Assembly (NCBI GenBank): GCA_946804195.1 | Contig: CAMPEU010000003.1 | Coordinates: 1-61,724, forward strand | Source of the DNA: an uncultured Candidatus Saccharibacteria bacterium | GTDB lineage: Bacteria > Patescibacteriota > Saccharimonadia > Saccharimonadales > Saccharimonadaceae | Direction: 5' to 3' | DNA: 61,724 nucleotides | Part shown: in pieces, positions 48,354-59,007 of the stretch | Layout: the number at the start of each line of letters is the position of its first letter | Position numbering within the stretch: the first letter of the stretch is position 1 | Translations under genes and position numbers: made by a program | The notes under the pieces: model-generated | Seen by the model: the letters and a program-made list of their open reading frames with translations, nothing else | The model's database searches: none | What the model was told of the DNA's origin: nothing

Positions 48354-51300
48354 TTATTCGGCTAGATCAAGGTCTTCGGCGATATCCTCAACCATATCTT
48401 CAGTCGATTCTTGTTCTACCAGTACACCGGTACCAACAGGAATCTTTCGACCAATGATCACGTTCTCTTTGAGTCCGTTCAAATGATCTGCACGACCGCT
48501 CGTTGCGGCATTGATGAGCACACGAGTCGTATCCTGGAAGGATGCAGCTGAAAGCCAGCTGTCACTCCAGATTGAGACTTTTGTGATACCAAGTAGCAAC
48601 TGGGTGAATTGAACTGGTTCCTTGCCGTCAGAGACTAGCTGACGATTTGCATCAACAGCCGCTGCCTTACCAACAATATCACCGGTAACAAAATCGCTGT
48701 CGCCCGGATCTTCAACCTGAATACGGCTAAACATCTGACGCACGATGATCTCGAGGTGTTTATCGGCAACGTCTTGACCCTGTGCGGCATAGATACGCAA
48801 TACTTCATTAATGATGTATCGCTGAGTCGCTTCAACGCCCTTGAGACGCATGAGATCATGTAGATTCAATGAACCAATTGTCAAGCGATCGCCCGCCTCA
48901 ACTGTGTCGCCCTTTTTGACAACCAATTGGGTTGTGCCAGCAATCTGATAACGAGCTGGAGCGCCGGCATCGACCGTAATTGTCGCCATTGTCTTTGTAA
49001 ACGTGATAACGCCATCAAGTGGAGCAACGAGTGGGCTTGCACCATCCTCGTTAGATGCGATAACATCACCAGCCTTGACGCTGCTATTCTTTTTAACGCT
49101 CGCTTTGCGACCTTCCAAAGGTAACTCTTCTACTCGTTCGTTAACGGGGGTAACTTGAACGACATATTCCTTGTCATCCTCCCAGACATCAACAATACCT
49201 GCGATTTCACTGACAGACGCCTGACCCTTTGGTGTTCGTGCTTCAAAAAGCTCCTCAACACGCGGAAGACCCTGTGTAATGTCGCCACCAGCTACACCGC
49301 CTGCGTGGAATGTTCGTAGCGTTAGCTGCGTACCTGGCTCACCGACAGACTGTGCTGCGATGACACCAACAGGTTGCGCACCGGCAACAAGTGAACCAGT
49401 TGCCATATCAATACCGTAACTCTTGCGTGGAATACCCTGCAGATTCTTTGTTGAGAGAACTGACTGAATCGACACACTATCGATCTTTTTATCTTCTTCA
49501 ATTGCATCAGCGATGTCTCGAGTGATTAACTCGTCCGCACCAATATGACCCGGGATTTCTTTTGCGGTATATCGTCCATGTAAACGATTCGCAAACTGAA
49601 TCATCGTATCTTCGGATTCTGATCGATAAATCGTAAAGCCTTCGTCATCACCAACTTCATCCTCAACAGTAAATACGTCTTGCGACACATCAACCAAGCG
49701 GCGCGTTAGATAGCCAGAGTCGGCAGTCTTGAGTGCGGTGTCGATAAGACCCTTACGCGCACCACGAGTTGCAACGAATGATTCAAGGGCCGAAAGACCT
49801 TTTTTGTAGCTGCTTCGAATAGGAAGCTCAATCTCGCGGTTTGTTGCATCAACCATGATACCAACCATCGCAGATGCAAGCCTAATGTGCGAAATATCAC
49901 CACGAGCACCGGAGTTAATCATCACACTGATACTTGTGTCCATTGTCTTTAGAAGCTCTTGGAGATATTCAGTTACCTGACTATCAATGCCACGCCATGC
50001 GGCTACCGTTAGGGCGTATCGCTCTTCTTCGGTAATCAAACCTTGATCAAACTGCTCTGATACAAGTGCTGTCTTTTTGTCACCTTCGGTGATAAAGTCA
50101 GCAATTTTTTCAATCGTTGGAAAGTCATCCATACCAGCTGATACGGCTGCAACGGTTGCAAAGCGGAAAGCAAGACCCTTCATACGGTCAGCTGTTTTCG
50201 CTGTTTCTTCTGCGCCGTACTTTGTAAAGATCTTTGCCAAAACTTTTTTGAGCTGTTTTTTAGTTTGAATATTATTATCGTATGCATATTCCTCTGGCAG
50301 AATTTCATTAAAGAATACTCGTCCTAGAGTCGTATTACGAATTTCACCCTTTGCGAATAAACGGATTGGGGTCTGTAACTGAATAACACCCGCATCATAA
50401 GCCATTTCAGCTTCATATACAGAGCTATACGCTTTTACCTTATCAGTTTGCGCACTCGGCTTCTCGTAAGTGAGGTAATAGTTACCCAACACGACGTCCT
50501 GTTGAATTGCAAGAACCGGTGAACCATCAGCAGGCTTTAATAGGTTATTCGTTGCGCTCATCAACTCACGAGCTTCTCGCTGTGCGTCATCTGATAGCGG
50601 CAAGTGAACAGCCATTTGGTCACCATCGTAGTCGGCGTTAAAGCCTGTTGCAACCAATGGATGTAACTGAATAGCTTTGCCTTCAACGAGTTTTGGCATG
50701 AATGCCTGAATAGACAATCGGTGAAGTGACGGCGCACGGTTGAGAAGTACATATTTGCCTTCGATTACTGCGTCCAATGCATCCCACACAAGCGCGTCAC
50801 CAGATTCGATCAATCGAGTTGCGCTACGAATGTTATGTGCATGTTCGTTACGGATTAACCAGCTAATAACAAATGGCTTGAACAATTCCAGTGCCATCTG
50901 CTTTGGAACGCCACACTCATCGATCTTTAGTTTTGGTCCAACAACAATAACTGAACGACCCGAGTAGTCAACGCGCTTACCGAGCAAGTTCTGACGGAAT
51001 CGTCCTTGCTTACCCTTGAGCATATCGCTAATACTCTTAAGTCGTCGTCGGCCACCTGTTGCATTCACTGCACGACCGCCACGAGCGGCACTATTATCAA
51101 TTAATGCATCGACTGCTTCTTGAAGCATACGCATTTCGTTTCGTCGAATCACCTCTGGTGCATTCAAATCAATCAACTTCTTAAGACGGTTGTTACGGTT
51201 GATAACACGTCGATAGAGATCGTTAAGGTCACTCGTCGCAAAACGTCCACCGGTAAGTTGTACCATCGGACGAAGATCCGGAGGAATAACAGGTAAAACA

Positions 51301-52187
51301 GTTAATGCAAGACTACTTGGCTTAATTCCAGCAGCATACATTCCTTCTAGCACACGAAGTCGCTTGAGCAATTTCTTTTCTCGTTGGCCCTTGGCGCCTT
51401 CGACTTCTTCTGCAAGTTCGCTAATGAGAACAGGCAGATCAATCTCATCAAGTAATTGCTTGAGTGCTGAACCACCCATACCAACTGTAGCTAGCTCTTC
51501 GTATTCTTCAGGAAGATTACGATAATCCGTCTCGTTCATCAGTGCACCCTTGACGAGGCTATCGAGCTGAGACTTCTTGACGTTATAACTTTCGTTGAGC
51601 TCTTCTACTTCCTTAGACTGCGCTTCTGCAAGTGCTTTTACATCAGCGTTCTCGGCTTCTGCTTCTTTTTCAAAGCGCATCTTGATTGCCGCACGACCAG
51701 CTTCTGTCTCAGCCTCAAGATCGGCAAGCATCTTATCGCGAGTTTCTGTTTTAACGTCTAGGATTACATAGCTGGCGAAATAAGCAACGCGTTCGAGGTT
51801 GCGAACCGTAACACCGAGGACAAGGCTCATAGCACTTGGAGTACCGCGCATAAACCAAATGTGTGCAACCGGAGCTGCAAGGCTAATATGCGCCATGCGT
51901 TCACGTCGTACGACCGATTTTGTGACCAACTCGCCATTTTTATCAACTGCGGCTTCTCGTGAGCGTACGCCCTTTAATTTATTATCGTGTGGATTGATGT
52001 CTTTTACGGGACCAAATATCCTTTCGCAAAATAATCCATCACGCTCTGGTTTTTGTGTGCGATAGTTAATGGTTTCAGGCTTTGTTACTTCACCGTGTGA
52101 CCATTTCAAAACATCTTCGGGACTAGCGATAGCCAATCGAACGGCATCGAAATCAGCGATGCCTGTGCCTGCAACTACTCGTGACAT
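48354..52187 (-). CDS. rpoC: RNA polymerase beta' subunit lacking canonical zinc-binding cysteines
   Basis: NADYDGDQMAVHLP catalytic motif; AAQSVGEPGTQLTLRTFHAGG; zinc-site cysteines absent. Confidence 0.98.
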   Translation of the reverse strand: MSRVVAGTGIADFDAVRLAIASPEDVLKWSHGEVTKPETINYRTQKPERDGLFCERIFGPVKDINPHDNKLKGVRSREAAVDKNGELVTKSVVRRERMAHISLAAPVAHIWFMRGTPSAMSLVLGVTVRNLERVAYFASYVILDVKTETRDKMLADLEAETEAGRAAIKMRFEKEAEAENADVKALAEAQSKEVEELNESYNVKKSQLDSLVKGALMNETDYRNLPEEYEELATVGMGGSALKQLLDEIDLPVLISELAEEVEGAKGQREKKLLKRLRVLEGMYAAGIKPSSLALTVLPVIPPDLRPMVQLTGGRFATSDLNDLYRRVINRNNRLKKLIDLNAPEVIRRNEMRMLQEAVDALIDNSAARGGRAVNATGGRRRLKSISDMLKGKQGRFRQNLLGKRVDYSGRSVIVVGPKLKIDECGVPKQMALELFKPFVISWLIRNEHAHNIRSATRLIESGDALVWDALDAVIEGKYVLLNRAPSLHRLSIQAFMPKLVEGKAIQLHPLVATGFNADYDGDQMAVHLPLSDDAQREARELMSATNNLLKPADGSPVLAIQQDVVLGNYYLTYEKPSAQTDKVKAYSSVYEAEMAYDAGVIQLQTPIRLFAKGEIRNTTLGRVFFNEILPEEYAYDNNIQTKKQLKKVLAKIFTKYGAEETAKTADRMKGLAFRFATVAAVSAGMDDFPTIEKIADFITEGDKKTALVSEQFDQGLITEEERYALTVAAWRGIDSQVTEYLQELLKTMDTSISVMINSGARGDISHIRLASAMVGIMVDATNREIELPIRSSYKKGLSALESFVATRGARKGLIDTALKTADSGYLTRRLVDVSQDVFTVEDEVGDDEGFTIYRSESEDTMIQFANRLHGRYTAKEIPGHIGADELITRDIADAIEEDKKIDSVSIQSVLSTKNLQGIPRKSYGIDMATGSLVAGAQPVGVIAAQSVGEPGTQLTLRTFHAGGVAGGDITQGLPRVEELFEARTPKGQASVSEIAGIVDVWEDDKEYVVQVTPVNERVEELPLEGRKASVKKNSSVKAGDVIASNEDGASPLVAPLDGVITFTKTMATITVDAGAPARYQIAGTTQLVVKKGDTVEAGDRLTIGSLNLHDLMRLKGVEATQRYIINEVLRIYAAQGQDVADKHLEIIVRQMFSRIQVEDPGDSDFVTGDIVGKAAAVDANRQLVSDGKEPVQFTQLLLGITKVSIWSDSWLSAASFQDTTRVLINAATSGRADHLNGLKENVIIGRKIPVGTGVLVEQESTEDMVEDIAEDLDLAE

Positions 52188-52189
52188 GG

Positions 52190-55100
52190 CTATACCTCCT
52201 CCTTGATTTCATTTACTTCATCAACGTCCTGAACGCTCAGCCCGTCTTCTTCTAAATCGATACCATCAGCTTCATCCAGTACGGTCTCTGCTTCGTGTGT
52301 AGAATCGACAATCGCTGGAACTGATTTGTCCTCAGGGCCTGCTTCTGCGATAACTTCTTCGGCATCAACAATGACGCCTTCTCCGCTTTCGCCTTCATCT
52401 AATAGGTCAACCCGCAGACCGAGTCCCTGAAGTTCCTTGACGAGGACGTTAAAGCTTTCTGGCAACTTAGGACCAACGATCTTTTCATTCTTGATAATCG
52501 ACTCGTATGCTTTTGCACGACCGTAGACATCATCAGATTTAATCGTCAACATCTCTTGGAGGGTCGTAGCAGCGCCGTATGCTTCAAGTGCCCAGACTTC
52601 CATCTCTCCGAAGCGCTGACCACCATTTTGCGCCTTACCACCGAGTGGTTGCTGCGTCACCATTGTGTATGGACCAGTTGAACGAGCATGAATCTTGTCA
52701 CTCACCATGTGGTGCAGCTTGATCATGTGCATGACACCAACAGTTGTGCGCTCTTCAAATGCTTCACCTGTTCGTCCGTCAAATAGTTGAGATTTACCAT
52801 CAGGTGCAAATCCAGCCCTCTCTAGCTCGCTACTAATGAGCTCGTTTGGAACGCCGTTAAATGGAGGAGTCGCAACTTTGTAGCCTAATGCTCGTGCAGC
52901 CATACCAAGGTGTGTCTCAAATAACTGACCAATATTCATACGACTTGGGACACCGAGTGGGTTCAATACGACATCAACTGGAGTACCGTCTTCCATGAAA
53001 GGCATGTCCTCAACGGGTAGAATACGTGCAACGACACCCTTGTTACCGTGTCGTCCTGCTAATTTGTCACCGACTGAGATCTTGCGTAGCTGTGCGACAA
53101 AAATTTGAATTTGCATCAGTACGCCAGCTTTGAGCTCGTGTCCATTTTCTCGACTGAAAACTTTGACGCCAACAACCTTACCGCCACCGGCATTATTCAT
53201 GCGTTGTGATGTGTCTCGAACATCCTTGGCCTTTTCGCCAAAGATAGCCCGAAGTAGTCGCTCTTCAGAACTTAGCTCTTGCTCACCTTTTGGTGTAATC
53301 TTACCGACCAACACATCGCCAGATTTGACCTCTGAGCCGATTTGAACGATACCGTTCTCATCTAGATGGCGTAGCGATTCCTCGCTCACATTAGGGATGT
53401 CACGAGTAACAATCTCTGCACCAAGCTTTGTTTCGCGGACTTCAACGTTGTAATCCTTGATATTGATACTTGTTAAGCCGTCATGTTTGACGAGATGATC
53501 AGAGAGAACGATCGCGTCATCCATGTTATAACCACCCCATGGCATAAACGCCACAGTCATATCACGGCCAAGCGCAAGTTCACCGTCAGCGATAGAAGCA
53601 CCTTCGATGAGGATTGTGCCCTTCGAGACCTTATCACCACGTGATACACGAACCTTCTGATTAATAGAACGATCATCGTTGCTTTTCGCAAAATGAATCA
53701 ATTCGTAAACTTTTACACCGTCTGCGTATTTGACATGAATTTCATCAGCATCAGCACGAACAACTTCGCCCGGACCTTCAGCAACAATTAATTGGCTGGT
53801 GTTCTTTGCAATTTCGCCTTCGATACCAGTACCAACAGTTGGTGACTCAGGGTCTAAGAGCGGTACAGCTTGTTTCTGCATGTTTGAACCGGTCAATGAT
53901 CGGTCAACACGGTTCTTCTCGATAAATGGTACGAGACTGGCCGTTGAACCAAGAATTTGCTTGTGTGCGGCATCGATGTAAGTGACTTCACTCGCATCAA
54001 CTTGCTCTGGCAAAAGACCATTTCGAGCGCTCACGCGCTCATCAACAAATTTGTTATTTGCATCAAGTACTGCGCTGGCGTCTGCAATCACTTCTGTGAT
54101 TTCTTGACTTGCATCCAAGTAAACAACCTCATCAGTTACCTTACCCTTAGTTACCTTTAGATAAGGAGTTTCAATAAAGCCGTATTCGTTAATACGTGCA
54201 TACGTACCAAGATTGAGTACGAGTCCAATGTTCGCACCTTCTGGCGTCTCTACAGAGCAAAGGCGACCATAATGCGTTGGGTGTGCGTCACGAACATCAA
54301 AGCCTGCACGTTCACGACTAAGGCCACCAGGGCCCATAGAAGAAAGGCGTCGCTTGTGACTCAGTTCTGAAAGTGGATTCACTTCGTCCATTAGTTGGCT
54401 CAACTGGCTGCTTGCAAAGAATTCACGAACTGCTGCGACAACGGGTCGAGCATTAATTAGCTGACCTGGAGTTACTGTCTCGATATCAGACATTGACATG
54501 CGGTCCATCGCATTTCGTTGCATACGGAGCATACCAACGCGGAATTGACGTGCAACTAATTCGCCGACGAGTTTTACGCGACGATTATTCAATGCGTCAA
54601 TGTCATCGGGAGCTTCTTGGCTATTATTGAGGCGAATGATTTCGCGAATAATAGCAATCAAGTCTGTCATCTGGAAAACACGATTTTCGTTCGTATTGGC
54701 AACATCCATGCCTAGTCGTTGGTTGATTTTGTAACGACCAACTCGGCTATAGTCAAATCGTTTGAAATCAAAGAACATGCGCTCAATCATACTGCGCGCA
54801 TTATCAACTGTTGCGAGGTCACCTGGACGAAGACGGCGATATACCTCAATAAGCGCCTCGTTTGATCCTCGGGCAGGATCTTTTTCGAGAGTTGCTTCGA
54901 TGAAATTCACGTCACCATTATCAACATCACTAAACATCGTTTTAATTTCAGCAACTTTGCTGTGGCCAAATGCACGAAGTAATGTTGTAACCGGTAGTTT
55001 ACGACGTCGATCGATCTTTACAAAGATTGCACCGCTAGCAGCGGTCTCGAATTCCAGCCATGCACCACGACCTGGAATTAGTTTTGCGCCATAATTATTG

Positions 55101-55555
55101 CGACCGTTGACATTATCAGCAGTGAAAAAGACACCTGCGCTACGAATCAACTGCGATACAACGACACGTTCAGTGCCATTGATAACAAATGTACCGCGAT
55201 CAGTCATCCAAGGATAATCACCTAGGTAGATTTCGTGTTCCTTAACTTCACCGGTCACCTTATTGGTCAACTCAACATTAACATGCAAAGGTGCGTCAAA
55301 TGTTAGATTATTTTCTTTCGCTTCCTGTTCGGTCATCTTTGGATCTTGGAAATAATAATCCTTGAAACGTAGTTCAAGTTTTTGACCCGTATAATCCTCG
55401 ATTGGATTTAGTTCGGTAAATATTTCACTCAAGCCAGTTTCGACGAATTCACGCCAACTGTCCTTTTGATGAGTTATGAGATTTGGTAATGGTAACGCCG
55501 TGTCATCTTTTGTAAAGAATACACGACCAACCGCATTCGCTTTCGCCTTTGCCAT
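52190..55555 (-). CDS. rpoB: RNA polymerase beta subunit
   Basis: GGQRFGEMEVWALEAYGAA; KLAGRHGNKGVV; start refined to MAKAKANA with GAGG SD. Confidence 0.98.
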   Translation of the reverse strand: MAKAKANAVGRVFFTKDDTALPLPNLITHQKDSWREFVETGLSEIFTELNPIEDYTGQKLELRFKDYYFQDPKMTEQEAKENNLTFDAPLHVNVELTNKVTGEVKEHEIYLGDYPWMTDRGTFVINGTERVVVSQLIRSAGVFFTADNVNGRNNYGAKLIPGRGAWLEFETAASGAIFVKIDRRRKLPVTTLLRAFGHSKVAEIKTMFSDVDNGDVNFIEATLEKDPARGSNEALIEVYRRLRPGDLATVDNARSMIERMFFDFKRFDYSRVGRYKINQRLGMDVANTNENRVFQMTDLIAIIREIIRLNNSQEAPDDIDALNNRRVKLVGELVARQFRVGMLRMQRNAMDRMSMSDIETVTPGQLINARPVVAAVREFFASSQLSQLMDEVNPLSELSHKRRLSSMGPGGLSRERAGFDVRDAHPTHYGRLCSVETPEGANIGLVLNLGTYARINEYGFIETPYLKVTKGKVTDEVVYLDASQEITEVIADASAVLDANNKFVDERVSARNGLLPEQVDASEVTYIDAAHKQILGSTASLVPFIEKNRVDRSLTGSNMQKQAVPLLDPESPTVGTGIEGEIAKNTSQLIVAEGPGEVVRADADEIHVKYADGVKVYELIHFAKSNDDRSINQKVRVSRGDKVSKGTILIEGASIADGELALGRDMTVAFMPWGGYNMDDAIVLSDHLVKHDGLTSINIKDYNVEVRETKLGAEIVTRDIPNVSEESLRHLDENGIVQIGSEVKSGDVLVGKITPKGEQELSSEERLLRAIFGEKAKDVRDTSQRMNNAGGGKVVGVKVFSRENGHELKAGVLMQIQIFVAQLRKISVGDKLAGRHGNKGVVARILPVEDMPFMEDGTPVDVVLNPLGVPSRMNIGQLFETHLGMAARALGYKVATPPFNGVPNELISSELERAGFAPDGKSQLFDGRTGEAFEERTTVGVMHMIKLHHMVSDKIHARSTGPYTMVTQQPLGGKAQNGGQRFGEMEVWALEAYGAATTLQEMLTIKSDDVYGRAKAYESIIKNEKIVGPKLPESFNVLVKELQGLGLRVDLLDEGESGEGVIVDAEEVIAEAGPEDKSVPAIVDSTHEAETVLDEADGIDLEEDGLSVQDVDEVNEIKEEV

Positions 55556-55757
55556 TTTTCCTCGCAATTATTTAGTTAGTTAGTGATCCGGCCCGAAGAT
55601 TCACTAAGCTTGGTCGTTCGCATTTCAGCCACAAAAATTGAACATTAGAATACCAAGCTACTCTGCTTCTTGTACCTCATTGTACAGATGTAGTACTACT
55701 TGTCAAGTGAAAAAATGCGAATCAACATGTCACTTGCATTATTGTGGTCCCGCGCAT

Positions 55758-56789
55758 CTACGAACGAGGAACATTCGTCATAGCAACCTGAAGCTCGTGT
55801 GCTTTTTCGTGTAATACGACTATTTGTCGCAGAATTTCAAAATTTCTCGTCTTTACGAGCTGAACGGCGTTTACGTGGGCCACGCTACTCGTTTTTGTCG
55901 TCTCGTCAGCAAAGCTCCTTCTCGCTTGAATAACCTCATCTGCTAGTGGCAATAATATTTCAGTATCCGAACAGATCTTCTGTGCCTTTGTTACTGCTGT
56001 TTGAATATCGGAAGTAAACGTATCAACGAGAGTCCTTAAACTGCTGTGATGTGATTTGATAAGAGTTAGCATATTTTCACGATAAGATGTTTGCGAGGCG
56101 TCATAGTCATCATGGAACAGGCCAAATGCAATTAGCTCATCCGACCTGTACTGATCTATCGCTGTTACTTTTTTAGCCGTCCCTGCATGAGTCGCCTCAT
56201 ATAAATCGAGAAGACTTAAAAAGAGAGACTCGGCTGCTTTACGAGATGCTTCTGAGGTTGCATCCTGTACTCGCCATTTCGCCTTAAGTAGGTTCAGCGA
56301 CAGTCCAAAAGACTCCTCCATTATTTTTCTCTCATCCGTGATTGCTTTGGCGCTATCAATTCCAAACGACTTGACAGTTTCACATCGTAATTTCGCATCA
56401 ATGCCTGACTGCACCCGAGCTAACTGCGTCGGAACGGTGACGGCTTGTGCTGCCACTGTTGAATTATCTACCGAATCTAAATCACTCTCGCTGGCTTCAG
56501 CCTGATTCTTAATACTTTCAACGCTATCAGTTATAGCAGCTTCAATTTTTTCCTCTTCGGAGAGTTCTTTCGTTGCGTTATCATTGCGACTAGTTGTCAC
56601 GCCCGAATCCGAGGCTTTATCCAAAACAGCCGTCTTGTAGTACCACGCACCAACAGCCACCACGATTGCAATAATGACAATAAAGATAATCGTAGTCATC
56701 CCGCCTCTATGCCTGCGAGACGCAGAAAATGATGGTGATGTAGTTCCTTTTTCTGATCCGAAACCGTCAGAAGTCTTATTTTTTTTCAA
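55758..56789 (-). CDS. hypothetical membrane-anchored protein
   Basis: Single N-terminal TM, long helical ectodomain; apparent TTG start. Confidence 0.6.
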   Translation of the reverse strand: MKKNKTSDGFGSEKGTTSPSFSASRRHRGGMTTIIFIVIIAIVVAVGAWYYKTAVLDKASDSGVTTSRNDNATKELSEEEKIEAAITDSVESIKNQAEASESDLDSVDNSTVAAQAVTVPTQLARVQSGIDAKLRCETVKSFGIDSAKAITDERKIMEESFGLSLNLLKAKWRVQDATSEASRKAAESLFLSLLDLYEATHAGTAKKVTAIDQYRSDELIAFGLFHDDYDASQTSYRENMLTLIKSHHSSLRTLVDTFTSDIQTAVTKAQKICSDTEILLPLADEVIQARRSFADETTKTSSVAHVNAVQLVKTRNFEILRQIVVLHEKAHELQVAMTNVPRS

Positions 56790-56880
56790 ATCCGCGCGCC
56801 CCTTTGCGTTATAATCCTAAAGATCATTTTACGGAGTATAAAGTCATTTGTAAACACTTGTGCTTAGTGGCGTATCTGTC

Positions 56881-57480
56881 CTAGGCTTTTTCTATGACGT
56901 GGTCTGCAAGGCCGTACTCAACAGCCTCCTTGGAACTCATCCAAAAATCACGATCGGTATCTTTTTCAATCTTGGATAATTTCTGCTTCGTATTCTTTGC
57001 GAGTATTTCATTCAGCTTTTGTTTGAGGTAGAGGCCTTCGCGTAACGAAATTTCCTGATCGGAAATTTTACCATTGCCACCACCGCCCGAAGGCTGATGA
57101 ATCATAACCCGACTATTGGGCAAGAGTGAACGCTTACCTTTGGCGCCGCTCGAAAGTAAAAACGCACCCATACTTGCTTGAACGCCTATACCAATCGTCT
57201 GTACATCCGGTGCAATATATTGAATTGTGTCATAAATTGCAAACCCATCATATACACTACCGCCCGGACTGTTAATATACAGTTTTATGTCCTTTTTGGA
57301 GTCTTCGTATGCTAGGTGTAATAATTGTGCAACGACAAGATTAGCCGTGTGCTCATTCACGTCTTCACCAAGGAATATAATACGCTCCTTGAGTAAGCGA
57401 CTATAGATATCATATGCCCGTTCGCCGTCCGGGCTTTTTTCAAGCACGGTCGGAACAAGATAGCTCGTAGGTTTATTCAT
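56881..57480 (-). CDS. clpP: ATP-dependent Clp protease proteolytic subunit
   Basis: [38 protein letters not shown]. Confidence 0.97.
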   Translation of the reverse strand: MNKPTSYLVPTVLEKSPDGERAYDIYSRLLKERIIFLGEDVNEHTANLVVAQLLHLAYEDSKKDIKLYINSPGGSVYDGFAIYDTIQYIAPDVQTIGIGVQASMGAFLLSSGAKGKRSLLPNSRVMIHQPSGGGGNGKISDQEISLREGLYLKQKLNEILAKNTKQKLSKIEKDTDRDFWMSSKEAVEYGLADHVIEKA

Positions 57481-57526
57481 ACCTTAAGTATACGAGACAC
57501 TGGCACTCGAGTCAACAGAGTGCTAA

Positions 57527-58801
57527 TTATTTGTTGAGTGTGACGAGTTTATCAATAGTCTTATCCGTGATAAGTCGATTTGCAATTTCACGTTGAATCT
57601 CAGAGCTTGAAAAATCTTGACCTGATTTCTCACCAAATTGCGCCTGATATTCATTAACCTTCAGTACGTGTTCTTCGTCACTCGCAGTGACTTTTTCAAC
57701 CTTACTGAGTTCAGCCAATACCAATCCCGCTTTGATACGATCTTCGGCAGCTTTTCGAACCTCAGTCTTTTGCCATTCCTCGTGTGTTAGATTCTTGCCT
57801 TCTAGGTATGTCTGGATCGTCATACCGCGGTATGCAAGATTCTGTGTCATATCTTGTTCGATTGAACGCATCTGATCACCCACTAGAACCTCTGGAACCG
57901 GTACATTACTCTTCTCGATAAGTTGCTTGACCAAGTCTTCTTTATACTGCTCCGACGCCTCTCGTTCACGACTCTCTTTAAGCTCACGCTTTATATCAGC
58001 CTTAAATTCGGCAACAGACTTAAATGGGCCAGCTTTCTTCGCGAAAGCTTCGTCTACTTTTGGTAAATTCACTTCTTTGACTGCTTTTAGTACGACGCTA
58101 AACGACACCTTGGCGCCAGCAAGGGCTGGTGCATGATAATCCTTGGGAAAAGTGACATGCACATCGAATTCATCACCAGCTTTATGGCCAACAACACCTT
58201 CTTCGAATCCTGGAATAAACTGTTTTGAGCCCAGTTCTAGCGCATAATCCTTTGCAGTTCCGCCATCGAATGGCGTGCCATCCTTTTTACCAACAAAGTC
58301 AATGACTGTTTCGTCACCATTCTTTGCGGCTCGCTTTACTTCTTTACGTTCAGCAGAGGCTTTTTGCATTCTCTCGATAACTTCATCGACGTCCTTTTCA
58401 GCTACTTTTCCAACGACTTTTTTTACACCTAGTTTTTTGTATGCACCCAATTTTATAACCGGCAGCACCTCGGCCTCGGCAGTAAACTCGAGTTCTTGTC
58501 CCGGAACATACTTTATTATTTCAACAGAAGGTCGTTCAAGTGCTCGAATGTCCTTCTCGGTAAATGCCTGAGCGACTGCTTTGCTGACGGCGTCTTCAAG
58601 TGATTGCTGTGCAAGCACATTGACGTCGACATGCTTGGATGCAACGCTGATCGGAACTTTGCCTTTCCTAAAACCAGGGGCTTTTACTTCCTTAGCAAGC
58701 TTAGTTAGTGCAACTTGCTCGGCATCGTGTAGCTCTTTTTGACCAAGCGAGATAGTTAGCCGAACTTTGGTCTCTGATTGTTGCTCTTTTGAAGTTTTCA
58801 T
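57527..58801 (-). CDS. tig: trigger factor
   Basis: VKAPGFRKGKVPISV; central FKBP-like domain; adjacent to clpP. Confidence 0.93.
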   Translation of the reverse strand: MKTSKEQQSETKVRLTISLGQKELHDAEQVALTKLAKEVKAPGFRKGKVPISVASKHVDVNVLAQQSLEDAVSKAVAQAFTEKDIRALERPSVEIIKYVPGQELEFTAEAEVLPVIKLGAYKKLGVKKVVGKVAEKDVDEVIERMQKASAERKEVKRAAKNGDETVIDFVGKKDGTPFDGGTAKDYALELGSKQFIPGFEEGVVGHKAGDEFDVHVTFPKDYHAPALAGAKVSFSVVLKAVKEVNLPKVDEAFAKKAGPFKSVAEFKADIKRELKESREREASEQYKEDLVKQLIEKSNVPVPEVLVGDQMRSIEQDMTQNLAYRGMTIQTYLEGKNLTHEEWQKTEVRKAAEDRIKAGLVLAELSKVEKVTASDEEHVLKVNEYQAQFGEKSGQDFSSSEIQREIANRLITDKTIDKLVTLNK

Positions 58802-58962
58802 AGTTAGCCAGTGTAACAGATTATTAATAAAAAAGCCACCCCGGTTAAAATACCCCTCGGAGCTCCCATCGAGTAGTTAAGAAGGGTGCTTTTTGAATCA
58901 TCTTCCCGTAATCTTGACCAATCCCCCCTGTAGTCTTCACCAACAATGTGTGCATAAAAAAC

Positions 58963-58997
58963 CGTCCCGTATCGCCTAGGAAAGGCGATAGGGGACG
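58963..58997 (-). terminator. terminator downstream of small secreted protein
   Basis: cgtcccgtatcgcct-aggaa-aggcgatagggacg-type stem followed by GGTTTTTT on minus strand. Confidence 0.85.
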
Positions 58998-59007
58998 TTA
59001 GAGGTGG

